Source: Hymenobacter jeongseonensis
GTDB taxonomy: Bacteria; Bacteroidota; Bacteroidia; Cytophagales; Hymenobacteraceae
Length of the DNA: 64,000 bases
Assembly: GCF_015694725.1 (NCBI RefSeq)
Contig: NZ_JADQDQ010000008.1
Span: 184,586-248,585 of the forward strand
Direction: 5' to 3'
The notes under the pieces: generated by a model
The model's database searches: none
The model's input: the letters and a program-made list of their open reading frames with translations, nothing else
What the model was told of the DNA's origin: nothing
In this document: in pieces, positions 60,278 to 64,000 of the stretch
Layout of the letters: each line of letters starts with the position of its first letter
Position numbering within the stretch: the first letter of the stretch is position 1
Position numbers and translations under genes: made by a program

Positions 60278-61672
60278 ATGAACGACAAGCAACACACTAT
60301 TAAGGCGCCTGTTACGGTGCGTGGCATCGGACTGCACACGGGCGTGGAAGCGACCATGACGTTTTGCCCCGCGCCCGTGGGGCACGGCTATAAGTTTCAG
60401 CGGGTGGATTTGCCCGGCCAGCCCGTGGTCGACGCCGACGTGGACAACGTGGTAGACCTGAGCCGCGGCACCACCATCGAGCAAAACGGCGCCCGCATCA
60501 ATACGGTGGAGCACACCTTGGCCGCTTTGGTAGGCATGCAGCTCGACAACGTGCTGATTCAGCTGTCGGGGCCCGAGCCGCCCATCATGGACGGCTCCTC
60601 GGCCGAGTTCATCAAAGCCCTCGAAACCGTCGGCCTGGAAGAACAAAATGCGCTGCGCAACTACTACGAAATTCCGGAAAGCATCCGCTACGTTGACAAC
60701 GCCCGCGGCGTGGAAATTGCCGCCCTGCCCCTGTCCGATTATCGCCTCACGGTGATGGTGGACTACAACTCGCCGGTGCTGGGTTCGCAGCACGCGACGT
60801 TGGCAGACATCGGCCAATTCGGCGCCGAAATCGCCTCCTCGCGCACGTTTTGCTTTTTGCACGAGCTGGAAATGCTCTACAAAAACAACCTGATTCGCGG
60901 CGGCGACCTAAGCAATGCCATCGTGGTGGTAGACCGCGTGGTGACCGATGACGAGCTCAACGACTTGGCCAAAATGCTGGGCAAGCCCCGCGTTTCGGTG
61001 AAGAAAGAAGGCATTCTGAACAACGTGGACCTGCGCCACAAAAACGAGCCCGCCCGCCACAAGCTCCTCGACCTCGTGGGCGACCTGGCCCTCGTGGGCC
61101 GGCCGCTGAAAGGCCAGATTCTGGCCGCCCGCCCCGGCCACGCCGCCAACGTGGCGTTTGCCAAGCGCATCAAAAAGAAGATGCTCGAAGCGCACAGCAA
61201 CCCCGTGCCGGTGTACGACCTGAACCGCGAGCCGGTGATGGACATCAACCGCATCATGCAGGTGCTGCCCCATCGCTACCCCTTCCTGCTGATTGACAAA
61301 ATCATTCACCTGGATGAACAGATGGTGACGTCCGTGAAGAACGTCAGCATGAACGAACCCTTCTTCCAGGGCCACTTCCCCGGCAACCCGGTGATGCCCG
61401 GCGTGCTGCAAGTAGAAGCCATGGCCCAAACGGGCGGCATTCTGGTGATGAACACCGTGCCCGACCCCGAAAACTACTGGCAATACTTCCTCGGCATTGA
61501 AAATTGCCGCTTCCGCAAAAAAGTTTTGCCCGGCGACACCATCTTATTTCACTGTCAGTTGTTAGCACCCATCAAACGGGGCATCGCCAAAATGCGGGGC
61601 CAGGCTTTTGTGAATGGCAAAGTGGTGATGGACGCGGAAATGAGCGCCGCCATTGTCCGCAAAGACGCTTGA
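60278..61672 (+). CDS. lpxC-fabZ: Bifunctional LpxC deacetylase - FabZ dehydratase
   Basis: A 464-residue fusion usual in Bacteroidota. The N-terminal LpxC domain (about 1-310) deacetylates UDP-3-O-acyl-GlcNAc, the committed step of lipid A synthesis; VEHTLAALVGMQLDNVLIQLSGPEPPIMDGSSAEF and HKLLDLVGDLALVGRPLKG carry zinc and active-site residues. The C-terminal FabZ domain (about 320-464) dehydrates 3-hydroxyacyl-ACP in fatty acid synthesis: VLPHRYPFLLIDKIIHLDEQ and GHFPGNPVMPGVLQVEAMAQTGGI. Fusion ties the two uses of 3-hydroxyacyl-ACP together in one polypeptide. The ATG at 60278 begins MNDKQHTIKAPVTVRGIGLHTG. Spacing to lpxD is 98 bp and to lpxA 102 bp. Confidence 0.96.
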   Translation: MNDKQHTIKAPVTVRGIGLHTGVEATMTFCPAPVGHGYKFQRVDLPGQPVVDADVDNVVDLSRGTTIEQNGARINTVEHTLAALVGMQLDNVLIQLSGPEPPIMDGSSAEFIKALETVGLEEQNALRNYYEIPESIRYVDNARGVEIAALPLSDYRLTVMVDYNSPVLGSQHATLADIGQFGAEIASSRTFCFLHELEMLYKNNLIRGGDLSNAIVVVDRVVTDDELNDLAKMLGKPRVSVKKEGILNNVDLRHKNEPARHKLLDLVGDLALVGRPLKGQILAARPGHAANVAFAKRIKKKMLEAHSNPVPVYDLNREPVMDINRIMQVLPHRYPFLLIDKIIHLDEQMVTSVKNVSMNEPFFQGHFPGNPVMPGVLQVEAMAQTGGILVMNTVPDPENYWQYFLGIENCRFRKKVLPGDTILFHCQLLAPIKRGIAKMRGQAFVNGKVVMDAEMSAAIVRKDA

Positions 61673-61774
61673 TTTTCAGTAAGTAGTTCGCAATAAAACA
61701 CGCGCGGTTTCGTGCCAGCCTCGTGCCACTACTTGCCAACTATCAACTGAGAACTGTTAACTGTTAACTGATTT

Positions 61775-62581
61775 ATGATTTCCCCCCTCGCCCACATTCA
61801 CCCTTCAGCTCGTCTCGCGCCGGGCGTAACCGTTGAACCGTTTACGACCATTGCGGCTGACGTCGAAATTGGGGAGGGCACTTGGATTGGGCCGAACGTT
61901 ACCATCATGAACGGTGCCCGCATCGGGCAGTTTTGCCAGGTGTTTCCGGGGGCTGTGGTGGGGGCCGTGCCGCAGGACTTGAAGTTTGCCGGTGAGCAAA
62001 CTACGGCCGTCATTGGCGACCATACCGTCATTCGGGAGTGTGTTACCGTGAACCGGGGCACCGTTGACCGGGGCGAAACCCGCGTGGGTAGCCACTGCCT
62101 GCTGATGGCCTACGTGCACGTGGCTCATGACTGCATCATCGGCAATCATTGCATTCTGGCCAATACAGTGCAGGTGGCAGGGCACGTCGAGATAGGCGAC
62201 TATGCCATTGTAGGCGGGTCGTCGGCGGTGCATCAGTTTGTGAAAATCGGGGCACACGCCATGGTTTCGGGCGGCTCGCTGGTGCGCAAAGACGTGCCAC
62301 CCTACGTGAAAGCCGGCCGCGAACCCCTCTCCTACGCCGGGGCCAACTCGGTGGGCCTGCGCCGCCGGGGCTTCTCCGAAGAGGCCATCAACTTGGTGCA
62401 GCAATTGTACCGCACCCTGTTTTTAGGGGGCTATAACACCAACGATGCCCTGGCTCAAATCGAACTGGAATTGCCCTCAACCCCAGAACGCGAAGTAGCC
62501 GTCAGCTTTGTGCGAGCGGCCACGCGCGGCATTATTAAAGGTCCCAAGCGGGGCCGGGCCGATGGCAGCGAGGCAGAATAG
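61775..62581 (+). CDS. lpxA: UDP-N-acetylglucosamine O-acyltransferase
   Basis: A 268-residue left-handed beta-helix enzyme catalysing the first step of lipid A synthesis, acylation of UDP-GlcNAc at the 3-OH. It begins MISPLAHIHPSARLAPGVTVEPF, with hexapeptide repeats through about 190, the catalytic His in AYVHVAHDCIIGNHCILANTVQVAGHVEIGD, and the C-terminal helical domain (RRRGFSEEAINLVQQLYRTLFLGGYNTNDALAQIELELP). All diagnostic segments are present. It ends the lipid A gene group; an ABC ATPase gene follows 148 bp later. Confidence 0.96.
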   Translation: MISPLAHIHPSARLAPGVTVEPFTTIAADVEIGEGTWIGPNVTIMNGARIGQFCQVFPGAVVGAVPQDLKFAGEQTTAVIGDHTVIRECVTVNRGTVDRGETRVGSHCLLMAYVHVAHDCIIGNHCILANTVQVAGHVEIGDYAIVGGSSAVHQFVKIGAHAMVSGGSLVRKDVPPYVKAGREPLSYAGANSVGLRRRGFSEEAINLVQQLYRTLFLGGYNTNDALAQIELELPSTPEREVAVSFVRAATRGIIKGPKRGRADGSEAE

Positions 62582-62729
62582 CTTTTTAAGGGAAATAGGC
62601 ACCAACGCTTACTGCTATAGTTAGGCATCGTTGCTGAAAAGCTTTTGGCTCACACTCATCCTCAATTGATTCCTTTGGTCTGGTACAGGAGGTGCTTTGC
62701 CAGCTTCCGCCTGATTTTCTGATTACGCA

Positions 62730-63356
62730 TTGCAAATCGACGCGACTGGCCTGGGTAAGCGCTTTCAGCGCGACTGGATTTACCGGGGCCTCACGCGCAC
62801 TTTCCGGCCCGGCAGCGCCACGGCTGTCCTGGGCCCCAACGGCGCGGGCAAGAGCACCTTGCTTAATACCCTTTCAGGCCAGTTGCTCCCCACCGAAGGA
62901 CAGTTGACTTACGTCTTGGGTGGCCGCGTGATAGCCGTAGAGGACCTGCCGCAGCACTTGGCTTTTGCCGCACCTTACCTCGAGTTGTTGGAAGAGCTAA
63001 CGCTTTGGGAAATGCTGCATTTCCACACCCAGTTCAAGGCCCTTCGGCCGGGCATTACCCGGGAGAAGCTCGTCGGCATCATGTACCTGGAAAAGGCGCG
63101 TCATCAATTGGTCCGGGAGTTTTCGTCGGGCATGAAACAGCGCCTGAAACTGGCGCTGGCGCTGTATGCGGCAGCGCCCTTGCTCCTGCTCGATGAGCCC
63201 ACCACTAACCTGGACGAAACGGGCGTGGCGTGGTACCAGGAGCACGTGCAGGCAACACGCGCCGGCCGAACGTTGCTGTTAAGCTCTAACGTACCAGCCG
63301 AATACGCTTTCTGTGATGAACAGCTGCTGGTAACCAGCTACCAGAACGGCTCTTGA
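62730..63356 (+). CDS. ABC transporter ATP-binding protein
   Basis: A 208-residue ATPase. Walker A is GPNGAGKSTLLNTLSG, the signature is FSSGMKQRLKLALAL (in place of LSGGQ), Walker B is LLLLDEPTTNLDETG, and a Q-loop equivalent occurs near FAAPYLELL. The protein is smaller than most, closer to the single-domain ATPases of ABC-2-type exporters (CcmA-like). No permease gene is adjacent within the window. The only start that fits the domain is TTG at 62730 (reading LQIDATGLGKRF); no in-frame ATG lies near. It could move a lipid or other envelope molecule, given the lipid A genes upstream, but this is speculation. Confidence 0.75.
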   Translation: MQIDATGLGKRFQRDWIYRGLTRTFRPGSATAVLGPNGAGKSTLLNTLSGQLLPTEGQLTYVLGGRVIAVEDLPQHLAFAAPYLELLEELTLWEMLHFHTQFKALRPGITREKLVGIMYLEKARHQLVREFSSGMKQRLKLALALYAAAPLLLLDEPTTNLDETGVAWYQEHVQATRAGRTLLLSSNVPAEYAFCDEQLLVTSYQNGS

Positions 63357-63561
63357 TACTTGCTCAGTTTTTATGGGTTTAATGGGCTAATTACGTGGCC
63401 GTACGCTCGGTTAAGCCCCAGTCCACAATCCCACAATTCGTTATAGAGGGAGTGTTCTCCCCAAGTAAAACCGGGCCACACTTAACCCAAAATCCGCCTG
63501 TTTCGTATCTTCGCGGCCACCTTAGGCACAATTCCCCACCTCAACATTAACCGCCCCGGCC

Positions 63562-63924
63562 ATGATAGATAACGACGACCTGGACGACGACTTGCTCGAC
63601 GACGACGACAACCTAGACACCTACGCCTCGAAAGGCGGCGCCGCGGCCCTCGGCCCCACAGAAGACCGGCTTTCCGCCAAATACGCCGATTACCTGATGT
63701 GGACCGACACAGGTTCCTCGCACGACGAAGCCCTCGACCTGGCCAACATGACCGAGGAGGAATTTGTAGAAGCCGAGCGGGCCGAAAATGCCGACCGTGG
63801 TGCTTTCACCAGCCTTGATGATGACGAAGACGAGTTTGCTGACGACGACGACGACGCGGACGAAGGCTACAGCAGCGGACGAGGCAGCCGCCGCGGCAGC
63901 AGCTTCGACAGCGACGACTATTAA
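63562..63924 (+). CDS. Highly acidic, disordered small protein
   Basis: A 120-residue protein dominated by Asp and Glu. It begins MIDNDDLDDDLLDDDDNLDT and ends in a run EDEFADDDDDADEGYSSGRG followed by GSRRGSSFDSDDY. A short central segment (DRLSAKYADYLMWTDTGSSHDEALDLANMTEEEFVEAERAE) could form helices. The acidic tail and length resemble small Bacteroidota proteins of unknown role; nothing indicates a catalytic function. A TATCTTCG -7-like element lies at 63506-63513. The C-terminal region overlaps nothing, and a large palindrome follows 7 bp after the stop. Confidence 0.6.
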   Translation: MIDNDDLDDDLLDDDDNLDTYASKGGAAALGPTEDRLSAKYADYLMWTDTGSSHDEALDLANMTEEEFVEAERAENADRGAFTSLDDDEDEFADDDDDADEGYSSGRGSRRGSSFDSDDY

Positions 63925-63930
63925 TTGCGC

Positions 63931-64000
63931 CGCCTTGCCGGAGCATCAAAAAGCCCCTGCCGGATATCCGGCAGGGGCTTTTTGATGCTCCGGCAAGGCG
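63931..64000. terminator. Perfect 70-bp palindrome reaching the window end
   Basis: Bases 63931-63965 and 63966-64000 are exact complements, centred on GGATATCC. The inner 36 bp (AAAAAGCCCCTGCC arms ending in TTTTT) look like a normal terminator, but the outer 17-bp arms (CGCCTTGCCGGAGCATC) are also perfectly inverted, which is unusual, and symmetry continues to the last base of the window. It may be a bidirectional terminator between convergent genes, or a fold-back at a sequence end. Confidence 0.75.

Noticed and set aside
1..64000. CRISPR arrays, rRNA genes, phage or conjugation genes
   Set aside because: None seen: no regularly spaced repeats, no rRNA sequence and no integrase, capsid or transfer proteins.

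Overview
The window reads as chromosomal DNA from a GC-rich member of the Bacteroidota, most likely the Cytophagales and probably Hymenobacter or a close relative. The evidence is a 287-residue primary sigma factor without region 1.1, an LpxC-FabZ fusion, the PorX regulator of type IX secretion, the bacillithiol deacetylase BshB1, many outer-membrane beta-barrel proteins, and a near absence of Shine-Dalgarno sequences. No plasmid or phage functions are visible. Most of the window is core genome, with a few AT-rich foreign-looking patches.

Layout. 1-4061: end of tyrS, a lysine/alanine-rich histone-like protein, an alpha-oxoamine synthase (sphingolipid or sulfonolipid type) and accC. 4148-9798: an outer-membrane protein, a DUF4239 membrane protein, a RES/Xre toxin-antitoxin pair with a palindromic operator, bshB1, an M23/LysM envelope peptidase and trxB. 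9955-16000: rpoD, pnp, rpsO, an LptF/LptG permease, a START-like protein and a tRNA with CAU anticodon. 16120-22124: the thrS-infC-rpmI-rplT translation operon, whose infC appears to start at ATA behind a very strong Shine-Dalgarno, and two TPR proteins. 22266-30033: parE and parC, separated by a TPR sensor kinase that lacks its phospho-acceptor histidine. 30222-33623: an AI-2E family permease, a DUF2383 protein and an exonuclease/GIY-YIG fusion.

33714-45168 looks like a short-chain organic acid module: porin, MHS-family permease, a small membrane protein, a symporter-histidine kinase fusion of the CbrA/CrbS type, a receiver-only response regulator, a propionyl-CoA-synthetase-like enzyme and acetyl-CoA synthetase, all on the minus strand. 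At its upstream edge lies a small zinc-ribbon/HTH protein resembling IS1 InsA. The genes would together let a small acid cross the outer and inner membranes, be sensed, and be activated to its CoA ester.

45509-58948: a flavin reductase-like protein, an AT-rich 458-bp cassette bounded by perfect 15-bp inverted repeats, ald, tsaE, two tandem paralogous outer-membrane beta-barrel proteins, an aminotransferase followed 3 bp later by an AT-rich orphan gene, porX and an HD phosphohydrolase. 58984-64000: a 37-bp-stem REP-like hairpin, the lipid A genes lpxD, lpxC-fabZ and lpxA, an ABC ATPase, an acidic protein, and a perfect 70-bp palindrome that runs to the last base of the window.

The most interesting points are the ATA start of infC, the apparently dead kinase between the topoisomerase IV genes, the acid uptake/sensing module with its InsA-like neighbour, and the inverted-repeat cassette at 46486-46943. 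Start codons were chosen by family N-termini because Shine-Dalgarno signals are generally absent.
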